Part shown: positions 25,298 through 32,681 of the stretch, piece after piece
How positions within the stretch are numbered: position 1 is the stretch's first letter
How the letters are laid out: every line of letters begins with the position of its first letter
Source: DATMGU01 sp035555315
GTDB lineage: Bacteria; Pseudomonadota; Alphaproteobacteria; ATCC43930; CGMCC-115725
Reading direction: 5' to 3'
Length of the DNA: 34,224 nucleotides
NCBI GenBank assembly: GCA_035555315.1
Contig: DATMGU010000124.1
Coordinates: 1 to 34,224, forward strand
Position numbers and translations under genes: made by a program
Notes under the pieces: model-generated
Seen by the model: only the letters and a program-made list of their open reading frames with translations
Databases searched by the model: none
Told to the model about the DNA's origin: nothing

Positions 25298-26043
25298 TCC
25301 AGCTGGAGAGCCTTACGGTCAGCTATGGCAGCGGCGCCGTCCGGATCGATGCCGCGCGCGACGTGTCGATCCGTGTGGCCGAGGGCGAGGCGTTCGGCCT
25401 GGTCGGCGAATCCGGCTCCGGCAAATCCACCGTGCTGCGCGCCATCGCCGGCCTGATCCCCGAGGCGAGCGGCCGGATCGCCCTGGCCGGCGAGACGCTC
25501 GGACCGAAGCGGACGCGGGCCTTGCGCAAACTCGTCCAGATGGTGTTCCAAGATCCCTATGGCTCGCTGCATCCGGAACAGACGGTCGACCAGATCCTGG
25601 CGGAACCGGTGGCGATCCACCGCCTGGGCAATGCCGATCGGCGGGTGGCTCAAGCCTTGACCGAGGTCGGCCTGGGCACCGAGCACCGGTTCCGATTTCC
25701 CCATCAGCTCTCCGGCGGCCAGCGCCAGCGCGTCGCGATCGCCCGCGCGCTGATCCTGGAGCCGCGCATCCTGCTGCTCGACGAGCCAACCTCGGCGCTC
25801 GACGTCTCGGTGCAGGCCGAGATCCTCAACCTGCTGACCCGGCTGCGCCGCGATCACGGCCTCACCATGCTGATGGTCAGCCACGACCTCGCGGTCATCG
25901 CCCATCTCTGCGACCAGTTGGCGGTGATGCGCGGCGGCGAGATCGTCGAACGCACCACCGCCGATCGCTTGGCGGTTGGCGAGACCGAGCATCCGTATAC
26001 GGCGGAGCTGCTGCGCTCGAACGAGGGGTTCAAGCGAGGTTAG
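25294..26043 (+). CDS. Dipeptide/oligopeptide ABC transporter ATPase (DppF-like)
   Basis: A 249-aa ABC ATPase, the second nucleotide-binding subunit of the importer. It has Walker A GESGSGKSTVLRAIAG, Q-loop FQDPYGSLHPEQ, signature LSGGQRQRVAIARAL, Walker B ILLLDEPTSALD and switch His in MVSHDLAV. It is short for DppF (~320 aa) because the N-terminus starts directly at the ABC domain and the C-terminal extension is reduced. The GTG start at 25294 overlaps the preceding stop. It is the last gene of the operon; a ParE-type toxin gene converges ~40 bp beyond. Confidence 0.9.
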   Translation: MIQLESLTVSYGSGAVRIDAARDVSIRVAEGEAFGLVGESGSGKSTVLRAIAGLIPEASGRIALAGETLGPKRTRALRKLVQMVFQDPYGSLHPEQTVDQILAEPVAIHRLGNADRRVAQALTEVGLGTEHRFRFPHQLSGGQRQRVAIARALILEPRILLLDEPTSALDVSVQAEILNLLTRLRRDHGLTMLMVSHDLAVIAHLCDQLAVMRGGEIVERTTADRLAVGETEHPYTAELLRSNEGFKRG

Positions 26044-26082
26044 GGGATAAGTTCCGGCGCTTGGTACCGCCAACCTGACCGG

Positions 26083-26364
26083 CTAGGGGTATTGCTGTCG
26101 TGCGTGAAGGACGTTCACGATCTCAATCCGATCGGCCGCCACACGGTACACGATGATATAATTTGGATGCGCCACGATCTCGCGCGTTTCCGGCACCCGG
26201 CCTGACCGAAAAATGAGGGGGTGTTCGGTAAGAGGCAGAACCGCCGCTTCAATCGCTGCCTTGAGGCGGCGCGCGGCCGGCGGGTTACGGTCGGCGATGT
26301 AGCCTATGATTGTCGCAAGACTATCGAGCGCCTCGGCGCGCCAGACCACAGGCAAGCCAGGCAT
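26083..26364 (-). CDS. ParE/RelE-family toxin
   Basis: A 93-aa toxin of the RelE/ParE superfamily. The opening VVWRAEALDSLATIIGYIADRNP is typical of ParE-like toxins, followed by AARRLKAAIEAAVLPLTEHP, GRVPETREIVAHPNYIIVYRV and the final VNVLHARQQYP (the V-L-H-x-R-x-x-Y-P signature). ParE proteins poison gyrase while RelE cleaves mRNA; which applies here cannot be told from sequence, though the HARQQYP ending favours the ParE-like group. The ATG at 26364 is 1 nt after the antitoxin stop (TGA-A-ATG), so translation is coupled. Confidence 0.87.
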   Translation of the reverse strand: MPGLPVVWRAEALDSLATIIGYIADRNPPAARRLKAAIEAAVLPLTEHPLIFRSGRVPETREIVAHPNYIIVYRVAADRIEIVNVLHARQQYP

Positions 26365-26365
26365 T

Positions 26366-26557
26366 TCATCCAGGCCGGCGAGACCGCTGCTCCGCCTGCG
26401 CTATGATGGCATCGATCTCCGCCATCGCTTGGTCGTGGGGTATAGCTGGGCGCGGATCATCGAGGCTCGCCTGCACCTTGGCGCGAAACCAACGATCGTA
26501 AGCCTCGGCCTCCTCAGTCGTGGCGAACTCGGACTCGATGGGTGACAGCGCGGTCAT
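26366..26557 (-). CDS. Antitoxin of the ParE/RelE-type module
   Basis: A 63-aa acidic protein (MTALSPIESEFATTEEAEAYDR, with its second half around DDPRPAIPHDQAMAEIDAII) placed directly before the toxin. Sequences of this kind, with YDRWFRAKVQASLDDPRPAIPH, are common as antitoxins beside ParE-type toxins in Alphaproteobacteria. A DNA-binding N-terminus is not obvious. The start at 26557 is the first ATG after a good promoter and fits the family length; the frame is open upstream as a shadow of the DUF2189 gene. There is no Shine-Dalgarno sequence, and a leaderless mRNA is predicted. Confidence 0.78.
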   Translation of the reverse strand: MTALSPIESEFATTEEAEAYDRWFRAKVQASLDDPRPAIPHDQAMAEIDAIIAQAEQRSRRPG

Positions 26558-26592
26558 GACGCTTCTATAGCACAGAATGCCTCGGGCTTCAA
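26558..26592 (-). promoter_or_regulatory. Promoter of the ParE/RelE-type module with leaderless start predicted
   Basis: On the minus strand TTGAAG (26592-26587), 17 bp, then TATAGA (26569-26564) form a good sigma-70-type promoter. The -10 ends 6 nt before the antitoxin ATG (26557), so transcription should begin at or within a base or two of the start codon. No ribosome binding site is present. Confidence 0.6.
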
Positions 26593-26634
26593 AAGCCTCG
26601 CCCCGCCCGACCCGCGACCGGTAAGACCGAAGGC

Positions 26635-27450
26635 TTAAGCGACCACCCTGCGATACAGGTGCCAAGTCGCGTGGCCGAGGACCGGCATCGCGACCGCGAG
26701 GCCGATGAACAGCGGCAGGCAGCCCAGCACCAGCACGGCGGCGACGATCAGGCCCCACAAGCCCAAGACCGCGGGATTGACCAGAACGGCGCGGATCGAG
26801 GTGGCGACCGAGATGGCGGGCGACGTCTCCGTGCGGTCCAACATCATCGGGATGGACACCACGGTCAGCGCCAGGACGATCACCGCGAAGGCCAGGCCCG
26901 CCAGATTGCCCCACACGATCAGTTGCCAGCCATCCGGGCTGTGCAGCACAGCCTGCGCGAACTGGCCGACCGAGCCGGGATGCATCGGGCCGACCGTGCG
27001 TTCGTAGATGGTTTCCGCGACCGACATCCAGACCGTGAAGAGCGCCAACAGCATCAATCCGACGACCGCGATCGAAAAGATCGCCGGCGAGCGGAGGATG
27101 TCGAAGGCGTTGAGCCAGGAGACCGCTAGCCTCGCCTCGCGCCGCCGGCTGAGTTCGTAGATGCCGACCGCCAGAACCGGCCCCAGCAGGGCTATTCCCG
27201 CGACCAGGGGATACAGCAGCGGCACCAAATCCTGACCGACCGCCGCGCGCGCCGCGACCAGACCGACGATGGGGTACAGGATGCACAGAAAGGCGAGCTG
27301 CGTCGGGATGGTCAAAAAGTCGTTCCAGCCCAAGGCCAGAACCTCCCGCAAATCGGCGATCCCGATCTTGCGCACCGTCACCGGCCTCGTTTGCTGAATC
27401 CACGACGTTGATGGGGCCGGTGTAGTTTGGGTCTTCACGACATCAGCCAT
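26635..27450 (-). CDS. DUF2189 family membrane protein
   Basis: A 271-aa integral membrane protein with about six hydrophobic segments. The DUF2189 pattern is clear: VRKIGIADLREVLALGWNDF near the N-terminus, the first pair of membrane segments (LAFLCILYPIVGLVAARAA; LVAGIALLGPVLAVGIYELS), RRREARLAVSWLNAF, and a C-terminal IGLAVAMPVLGHATWHLYRR. The last phrase is also diagnostic. Function is unknown. The ATG at 27450 has GGGAGGA upstream; an ATG five codons earlier lacks it. It is not obviously part of an operon with the sulfatase gene, 167 bp further upstream. Confidence 0.86.
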   Translation of the reverse strand: MADVVKTQTTPAPSTSWIQQTRPVTVRKIGIADLREVLALGWNDFLTIPTQLAFLCILYPIVGLVAARAAVGQDLVPLLYPLVAGIALLGPVLAVGIYELSRRREARLAVSWLNAFDILRSPAIFSIAVVGLMLLALFTVWMSVAETIYERTVGPMHPGSVGQFAQAVLHSPDGWQLIVWGNLAGLAFAVIVLALTVVSIPMMLDRTETSPAISVATSIRAVLVNPAVLGLWGLIVAAVLVLGCLPLFIGLAVAMPVLGHATWHLYRRVVA

Positions 27451-27616
27451 GGCGTATCCTCCCAAAAAACCACATATGTCCGCCGGTATGGCCGGCTGGT
27501 GGCGTTAGGATAACACCCGCGGCGGTTCATGGGTCCAGCGTTTCCTGTGGAAACTCGACGCCGCTGAGCGTCCTTCGCCGCCCCGGTTGGGGGAGAGGCT
27601 CTCGCCACCGAGCTCT

Positions 27617-29149
27617 TCAATATCGGGGGTCCGCGCGGCTGACGACGCCGTCCGCGGTCAGGAAATGCCCGCTGAGCGTGCGGTCGGCATGGGCCATGCG
27701 GAACGACAGCAGTTCCTGGGCCGAGGCCAGCAGCGTGCCCTGATGGGCCGGATCATTGGCCAGGTTCCGCACCTCGCGCGGGTCCTCCACCATGTCGAAC
27801 AGCAGGGGCGGCAGGCCGGCGAAATGAATGTATTTCCACCGCTCGCCGCGCAGCACCGAGGCCACGCACAGATCGCTCGGCAAACCCAGCGCGGTCTCGG
27901 CTGTCTGGTCCACCGGATCGCGGAAATCGTATTCGTAATGGGCGGCCTGCCGCCACCGCGACGGCTCCCGTCCTTCGAGGAACGGGCGGAGCGATAGCCC
28001 GTTCAATGCCGGCGGGGCCGGACGCTCCAGCCAGTCCAGGACGGTCGGCAGCAGGTCGACCGCCTCGGTGAACCGCCCGACCTGCCGCCCGCGACCGGCA
28101 TCGGCGGCGCGGCGCGGATCGCGCAGGATGCAGGGAATGTGAAAGGCCGGGTCGAACACGGTCTCCTTGCCGACCAGCCAATGATCGCCCAGCATTTCGC
28201 CGTGATCGACCGTGGCGACGATCAGCGTGTCGTCCCATTGGCCGGTATCCTTCAGCGCCCGCAGCACCCGGCCGATATGGTGATCGGTCTCGGCGATCAG
28301 CGCGTAATAGGTCGCCCGGATCTGGCGGATGACGTCCTCGTCCAGCCGCCTGTCCTCCATCGGTCGGCCAAGCCAGTCGCGCCGGAGCCGCATGGTCTCG
28401 ACCCGCCAGGCGTGAAACGGATGCAGCGGCATTTCGTCTTGCCAGGCCGGCGTCCGATGGGGCATCGGCACGTCGCCGGGCCGGACGCGCTCGTGCCAGG
28501 GGGCGGCGGCGCGCAGCGGCGGATGCGGTGCCAGAAACGCCACGTAGGTGAGCCAAGGGTCGTCCGCGTGGCGGGTGATGTGGTCGATCACCTGATCGGC
28601 CAGAAAGGCGGTCGGGCTGTGCTCGGCGCGATAGACCGCCGGGCCGCCCGGCATGCCGTCCGCCGGCTCGAAATAATCCCAGACCGAGTCGTGGGCGGGA
28701 TAGCCCTCGGCGTGCAGGAAGCGCCGCCAGGCCATCATGTCGGTGGGCAGTTGCAGCCCCACCCCCATATCCGGCAATACCCCCTCGAAGCTGCGCAGCG
28801 CCGGATCATCCGCGGCGCGGCCGCGTGGATCGGCCGAGGTATCGGTATAGCCGAACATGGTGGGCGGCAGGCCGGCGGCGCGGGCCTCACGCGCCAAATT
28901 GGTGAAGCGCGCGTCGAGCGGCGTGCCGTTGCGGACCGACCGATGGGTCATCTGGTAAAGCCCGGTCAGCAAGCTGGCGCGGGCCGGCCCGCAGGGGCTG
29001 GCCTGGGTATAGTGCCGGCGAAACAGAACGCCTTCGCCGGCCAGCGCATCCAGATTGGGCGTGGTCACGATCGGATGGCCGAGCGCGGACAGGCATTCCG
29101 CCCGCCACTGGTCACCGGCCAGAAACAGGACCTTGCGGGGTTTCGCCAT
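27617..29149 (-). CDS. Sulfatase superfamily enzyme, phosphonate monoester hydrolase-like
   Basis: A 510-aa member of the alkaline phosphatase/sulfatase superfamily. Cys53 in SPCGPARASLLTGLY is the C-x-P-x-R formylglycine site. Metal ligands are likely at AGDQWR (Asp13) and VDHGEMLGDHW in the C-terminal half. The run CGPARASLLTGLY, RSVRNGTPLDARFTNL and FGYTDTSADPRG resembles the phosphonate monoester hydrolases of rhizobia and Burkholderia, which have about the same length. Such enzymes act on phosphonate and phosphate diesters and on some sulfate esters. No signal peptide is seen, so it is probably cytoplasmic. No formylglycine-generating enzyme gene is in the window. Confidence 0.85.
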   Translation of the reverse strand: MAKPRKVLFLAGDQWRAECLSALGHPIVTTPNLDALAGEGVLFRRHYTQASPCGPARASLLTGLYQMTHRSVRNGTPLDARFTNLAREARAAGLPPTMFGYTDTSADPRGRAADDPALRSFEGVLPDMGVGLQLPTDMMAWRRFLHAEGYPAHDSVWDYFEPADGMPGGPAVYRAEHSPTAFLADQVIDHITRHADDPWLTYVAFLAPHPPLRAAAPWHERVRPGDVPMPHRTPAWQDEMPLHPFHAWRVETMRLRRDWLGRPMEDRRLDEDVIRQIRATYYALIAETDHHIGRVLRALKDTGQWDDTLIVATVDHGEMLGDHWLVGKETVFDPAFHIPCILRDPRRAADAGRGRQVGRFTEAVDLLPTVLDWLERPAPPALNGLSLRPFLEGREPSRWRQAAHYEYDFRDPVDQTAETALGLPSDLCVASVLRGERWKYIHFAGLPPLLFDMVEDPREVRNLANDPAHQGTLLASAQELLSFRMAHADRTLSGHFLTADGVVSRADPRY

Positions 29150-29176
29150 CGACGGTTCCTATCCTTACAAGTGGTA

Positions 29177-29235
29177 AAATTCGGGGACGCTAAATTCGGG
29201 GTAACAGCACCCATTTCCGACGTCGCGCATTTCCC
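29177..29235 (+). repeat. Dispersed AAATTCGGGG-type repeat, double copy
   Basis: Two AAATTCGGGG cores at 29177-29186 and 29192-29201, the second followed by ACCCATTTCCGAC and GCGCATTTCCC. The same downstream words occur at 31301-31337, and the core recurs at 32296 and 33673. The repeats mark the left edge of the lower-GC patch. Confidence 0.65.
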
Positions 29236-29256
29236 ACACCGTATTTCCCATCCCCT

Positions 29257-29340
29257 GAGTTACACCTCAACCGACACCATCTTCAGCGTGAGCAACGTGA
29301 GTTATGCACCAGCCGACAACGTCTTCAGCATGGGTAAGTG
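29257..29340 (+). repeat. 42-bp imperfect direct repeat across the AraC-family start codon
   Basis: Two 42-bp units (29257-29298 and 29299-29340) agree at 30 of 42 positions by hand alignment, with shared cores GAGTTA, CCGACA and TCTTCAGC. The second unit contains the ATG at 29304 and encodes MHQPTTSSAW; the first could encode TPQPTPSSA before a TGA. Its period of 42 bp (four helical turns) would suit binding by an AraC-type regulator. Confidence 0.6.
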
Positions 29341-30416
29341 GAATAGCCGCGGCGATCGCGTCGGAAGGGCTGGACGCGACCCAACTGTTGGGTGAAGCAG
29401 GTATAGACTTTGGCCTTTGTCGCCACCCTCAACAACGATGGCCCACGGATTCGATCAGCCACCTCTGGGAAATCGCGGCCGAGCGGTCGGGCAATCCCGC
29501 TATCGCTCTGAATATGTCTCACATCGGCAGGGCAAATCATTATGGCGTCGTCGGCTACGCCATGATGTCCAGTCCGGACATCAGCGCTGGCCTGCGCCGT
29601 CTGGTTCGCTACCTATCCCTAATAAGCAACGCGACGCACATCACGTTGCCGGTAAAAGACGGTCTTCAGGGCATAAGAATCGATTTTAGCGGCGGCGCCA
29701 GGCCGGTGCCGCGGCAGCGATATGAATATGGTCTTGTGACCCTACTTCTCTTCTGCCGTTGGATGTCCGGATCGCTGTTGAAGCCTTGCCAAGCCTCATT
29801 CGGATTTGATGTCCCCGCAGACATCGCTCCTTATGAGGCGACGTTCCAGTGCCCCATGACGTTCAATGCCGCGGAAAATGTACTGTGGTTCCCTCTCGAA
29901 GATCTGGCCGTTACGCTCCCTACCGCGATGCCGGACTTGGCAGACATTCACGATTTGGCGGCGAGACGGAACCTGGAGCAGCTGAACGCCCCGCACATAA
30001 GCTTACGCGCCAAAGAAGCGATTTCCAGCCGCTTGCCGGATGGCGAACCGCGACGGGCGCAAATCGCGTCGGATCTCTCCCTCAGCGAGCGCACGTTTCA
30101 AAGGCGCCTGGAAACGGAAGACATCTCCTTCCGGAAGTTGGTTTCCAATACCCGGCACGAACAGGCCGTTCATTACCTGCTACGGCCCGACCTATCCCTC
30201 AAGGACATCGGTAGCTTGCTCGGATATTCCGACATGAGCGCCTTCTCCCGCGCATGCCACGTTTGGTTCGGTGTCACGCCCGGCGCCTATCGCGAAAGAC
30301 TAACCGGAGCAAATGACGCGAACCGTCGACAGGAAGCGAAAATGGCCCTGCCGACACAAAGAATTGGCACTCTCAGGCCAAGTCCGTCTTATATCGCGGA
30401 GCGTTGCGAAGAGTAA
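29304..30416 (+). CDS. AraC family transcriptional regulator with Arabinose_bd-type N-terminus
   Basis: A 370-aa regulator of the OruR/ArgR-like AraC group. The N-terminal ~200 residues (SEGLDATQLLGEAGIDFGL, HLWEIAAERSGNPAIAL, HYGVVGYAMMSSPDISAGL) match the Arabinose_bd domain. The C-terminal HTH has RRAQIASDLSLSERTFQRRL, RHEQAVHYLLRPDLSLKDIG and LLGYSDMSAFSRACHVWFG, with VTPGAYRERL. About 45 residues beyond the HTH are unusual and may be a run-on tail. The gene is followed by an alpha/beta hydrolase after 35 bp, which it may control. GC is lower than in the core genes. The ATG at 29304 lies within the 42-bp repeat and has only a weak ribosome binding site. Confidence 0.87.
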   Translation: MHQPTTSSAWVSGIAAAIASEGLDATQLLGEAGIDFGLCRHPQQRWPTDSISHLWEIAAERSGNPAIALNMSHIGRANHYGVVGYAMMSSPDISAGLRRLVRYLSLISNATHITLPVKDGLQGIRIDFSGGARPVPRQRYEYGLVTLLLFCRWMSGSLLKPCQASFGFDVPADIAPYEATFQCPMTFNAAENVLWFPLEDLAVTLPTAMPDLADIHDLAARRNLEQLNAPHISLRAKEAISSRLPDGEPRRAQIASDLSLSERTFQRRLETEDISFRKLVSNTRHEQAVHYLLRPDLSLKDIGSLLGYSDMSAFSRACHVWFGVTPGAYRERLTGANDANRRQEAKMALPTQRIGTLRPSPSYIAERCEE

Positions 30417-30451
30417 CATGTGTATTCCAGAATTTGAGGAATATGCAGACA

Positions 30452-31219
30452 ATGGCTCAGACGATCGTCTTTGTTCACGGCGCGTGGGTGACACCGGCAT
30501 GCTGGCAATCTTTCAAGACCTTTTTCGAGCAAAAGGGCTATACCTGCCTAACGCCGCACTGGCCGTATATTGATCGGCCCGTCGAACAACTAAACCTTTC
30601 GATCGATCCGGCTTTTGCGAAAACAACCGTCAAATCACTCACCGATCATTACGCCGCCATCATCCGGAGCCTCCCGGAACCACCTATTCTGATCGGCCAT
30701 TCTTTTGGCGGCTTGATCGTGCAATTGCTGCTGGATCGTGGGCTAGGCGCCCGCGGCGCCGCCATCGAGCCCGGCAACCCGAGCGGCGTTTTGCCTAGTC
30801 TCGCCGCCGTCCTGGCCGCCGCTCCCGTCCTGCTCACATGGAGCGGCTGGTCCAAGGTCTGCAAAATGTCGTTCCACGGTTTTGCCACCACGTTCGCCAA
30901 CACCTTGCCCAAGGCCGACATGCGTCGCGTTTATGAAACCCAGATCGTTCCAGCACCTGGCCGCATCTATTTCCAGGCGGCGCTGGGCATCGGAACAAGT
31001 CTAAACTTCAAGAACCCGGACCGCCCCCCTCTTCTGTTGATTTCCGCCGACAAAGACAAGACGGCCTCGCCGTCTATGATCCGCGCCATGTATCGCAGGC
31101 ACAAAGCCTCCCCCGTGCGCGTCGATTTTCAGAGCTTCAAGGGACTGAGCCATTGGCTGATCGCCGAACCGGGTTGGGAAGCCGTGGCCACCGCGATCTG
31201 GAACTGGGCCCAGGAATAG
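30452..31219 (+). CDS. Alpha/beta hydrolase
   Basis: A 255-aa alpha/beta hydrolase of the small esterase type. It starts TIVFVHGAWVTPACWQSF (oxyanion HG), has nucleophile elbow ILIGHSFGGLIVQ (Ser ~84), acid at Asp ~200-202 in LISADKDKT and His ~234 in FKGLSHWLIAEPGW. It has no signal peptide. The ATG at 30452 has GAGGA upstream; an ATG three codons earlier (30443) is almost on top of that site. It is probably co-regulated with the AraC gene 35 bp upstream. GC is lower than the window average. The substrate is unknown. Confidence 0.87.
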   Translation: MAQTIVFVHGAWVTPACWQSFKTFFEQKGYTCLTPHWPYIDRPVEQLNLSIDPAFAKTTVKSLTDHYAAIIRSLPEPPILIGHSFGGLIVQLLLDRGLGARGAAIEPGNPSGVLPSLAAVLAAAPVLLTWSGWSKVCKMSFHGFATTFANTLPKADMRRVYETQIVPAPGRIYFQAALGIGTSLNFKNPDRPPLLLISADKDKTASPSMIRAMYRRHKASPVRVDFQSFKGLSHWLIAEPGWEAVATAIWNWAQE

Positions 31220-31300
31220 CAACTGGGGGTTGATGCCACCACAAAGGTGCGATTGACGAGATTCCGGGGTTTTGAGTAGGCCACGCCAGAAAATGGCAAC

Positions 31301-31337
31301 TAAGGGACACAATACCTATTTCCGACCCCGCGCATCC
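31301..31337 (+). repeat. Dispersed GGGACACAATAC-type repeat copy
   Basis: GGGACACAATACC then TATTTCCGACC and CGCGCATCCC, matching the copy at 29201-29235 in order and spacing. It ends where homology to a carotenoid oxygenase begins, so it appears to mark the truncation point. Confidence 0.6.
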
Positions 31338-31677
31338 CGCTGCGCCTATGCGGCTCATTTGGGACAAGCGGTCCGGTTTGGTCCGGCCATGAAGCATGAT
31401 ATGATCCAACGGAACGATAGAGACCCATGAGTACGGCCCCAATCGCGTGACGCTCGAGCCGGCATTCGTACGCCGCCCGGGTGCGAAGTCGGAGGACGAT
31501 GGTTGGATCATGTCCTACGTCTTCGACGAAAATCGGAACTTGAGCGATGTCATCATTCTCGATGCGCAGGATTTCGGCGGTGACCCGGTCGCGGCGATCC
31601 GCCTGCCGGTGCGGGTGCCCTTTGGCTTTCATGGCGACTGGGCTCCCGACACGGACCTCGCGCAGATCATTGCGTAA
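31338..31677 (+). pseudogene. Truncated, frameshifted carotenoid oxygenase (RPE65 family) C-terminus
   Basis: Only the last ~110 residues of a carotenoid cleavage oxygenase remain. The intact-frame part reads HEYGPNRVTLEPAFVRRPGA, then EDDGWIMSYVFDENRNLSD, VIILDAQDFGGDPVAAIRLP and RVPFGFHGDWAPD; the final GFHG holds one of the family's iron-ligand histidines. Upstream, in another frame, CAYAAHLGQAVRFGPAMKHDM continues the homology; the two join if one base near 31402-31404 is removed. Nothing of the first ~350 residues is present, so it cannot be active. The 5' break coincides with the dispersed repeat at 31301-31337. A short open frame (from 31447) might be annotated as a small gene, but it is a remnant. 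Confidence 0.82.
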
Positions 31678-31707
31678 AGCAGAAAAACCCCGTCGGACAA
31701 TGCCATC

Positions 31708-32286
31708 ATGTTATTGCTGATTCTTGGCTTGGTTATCTTTCTGGGCGCGCATTCGATAGGCATTTTCGCGAATGACTGGCGGCGGCGGCAAATCATCCGC
31801 CTGGGTGAAGGGCCGTGGAAAGGGCTGTTCTCGCTGGCTTCGCTAATCGGGCTGGCGCTCATTGTCATCGGTTTCGGCGAAGCGCGGACAAATGCCGTGT
31901 TGCTGTATGCGCCGCCCGCCTGGCTGCGTCATCTCAACATATTCCTGACGCTGATCGCGTTCGTGCTGGTTGCGGCGGCCTATGTTCCGCGCAACCACAT
32001 TAAGAAGACGATCGGTCACCCGATGCTGGCTGGTGTGAAGACTTGGGCTTTCGGGCATCTGCTCGCCATCGGCATGGTGCACGACGTCGTATTGTTCGGC
32101 CCATTTCTGGTCTGGGCGATTGTGGATTTTGTGGCGTCGCGCCGACGGGATCGTATCGCCGGGACGGTATATCCTTCCGGATCGCTGACAGGGGACCTCA
32201 TAACCGTGGTCGCCGGCGTGGTCGGCTGGACAGTGATCGCGTTTTGGCTCCATCAGTTTTTGTTCGGTCTGGACCCGCTGGCCTAA
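31708..32286 (+). CDS. NnrU / Z-ISO family membrane protein
   Basis: A 192-aa integral membrane protein with about five or six hydrophobic segments. The N-terminus LLLILGLVIFLGAHSIGIFANDWRR has the family H-S motif, and WKGLFSLASLIGLALIVIGFGEAR, LRHLNIFLTLIAFVLVAAAYVP and the central TIGHPMLAGVKTWAFGHLLAIG (H-P-M-x-x-G-x-K-x-W-A-x-x-H) match NnrU. This family includes a bacterial protein tied to denitrification and the plant/algal 15-cis-zeta-carotene isomerase Z-ISO. The neighbouring carotenoid oxygenase remnant favours a carotenoid link, by context only. The ATG is 30 bp after that remnant's stop; the ribosome binding site is weak. Confidence 0.86.
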   Translation: MLLLILGLVIFLGAHSIGIFANDWRRRQIIRLGEGPWKGLFSLASLIGLALIVIGFGEARTNAVLLYAPPAWLRHLNIFLTLIAFVLVAAAYVPRNHIKKTIGHPMLAGVKTWAFGHLLAIGMVHDVVLFGPFLVWAIVDFVASRRRDRIAGTVYPSGSLTGDLITVVAGVVGWTVIAFWLHQFLFGLDPLA

Positions 32287-32295
32287 CCGCCAGAT

Positions 32296-32305
32296 AAATT
32301 CGGGG
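32296..32305 (+). repeat. Dispersed AAATTCGGGG repeat core
   Basis: A single exact AAATTCGGGG core after the NnrU gene, 17 bp before the predicted group II intron 3' end. It has the same core as the copies at 29177, 29192 and 33673. Confidence 0.5.
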
Positions 32306-32321
32306 ATCAATTTGGATCGCG

Positions 32322-32510
32322 GTAGGGACGCTCATTACTGAGCGCCCCTGCACGGAACCGTACGTGCGGCTTTCCCGCATACGGCTCCCGCTTCGGGTGT
32401 TTGACGGCGAAGCGTTGGTTTGGCCAGGACAACTCGGGGCCATCGCCGAGACGCTCGGATAGAGGCGCTCAGGGACTGCGCTTCCTCCGTAATTCCGCAG
32501 TGATATCAAT
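32322..32510 (-). mobile_element. Group II intron remnant (3' end only)
   Basis: On the minus strand this ~190-bp segment contains the sequence that normally follows the reverse transcriptase/maturase gene of bacterial group II introns, including CGGAGGAAGCGCAGTCCC-like text, GATGGCCCCGAGTTGTCC and then domains V and VI. The reverse transcriptase gene and the 5' catalytic domains are absent, so it cannot splice or move. An open frame on the minus strand (32198-32509) is the familiar spurious ORF of this region and not a gene. The 5' limit (about 32510) is approximate. Confidence 0.75.
32324..32387 (-). ncRNA. Group II intron domains V and VI
   Basis: Domain V at 32387-32355 reads GAGCCGTATGCGGGAAAGC, CGCACGTACGGTTC: the expected hairpin with GAAA-type tetraloop and AGC / CGTACGGTTC catalytic strand. 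Domain VI at 32349-32324 is AGGGGCGCTCA, loop GTAA, TGAGCGTCCCT, an 11-bp stem with one G-U pair. The intron 3' end should be near CCCTAC at 32322. A bulged branch-point A is not evident. Confidence 0.8.
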
Positions 32511-32681
32511 CACTATTGTAGAGAGCTATGGTCAACCGTCAATCGGCCGGCCGATGTAAAAGATATTGTGTCACCCAGCCAGACGCGTGAGCCGGCGTAC
32601 TCGGCCTTATCGAAGCCAAGGCAGGCTGTTCGTGGCAACACATCTGTGGGACTACAAATAATTCAACCGGAGGTCCCATTG

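Noticed and set aside
28139..29395. 418-codon plus-strand frame opposite the sulfatase
   Set aside because: The sulfatase has all catalytic motifs; this is its shadow.
31447..31677. Small plus-strand gene of 76 codons
   Set aside because: It is the C-terminal end of a carotenoid oxygenase with homology continuing upstream through a frameshift, so it is a pseudogene remnant.
32198..32509. Minus-strand 103-codon frame over the intron remnant and NnrU 3' end
   Set aside because: The well-known spurious ORF of the group II intron 3' region; it runs over D5/D6 and into the antisense of nnrU.
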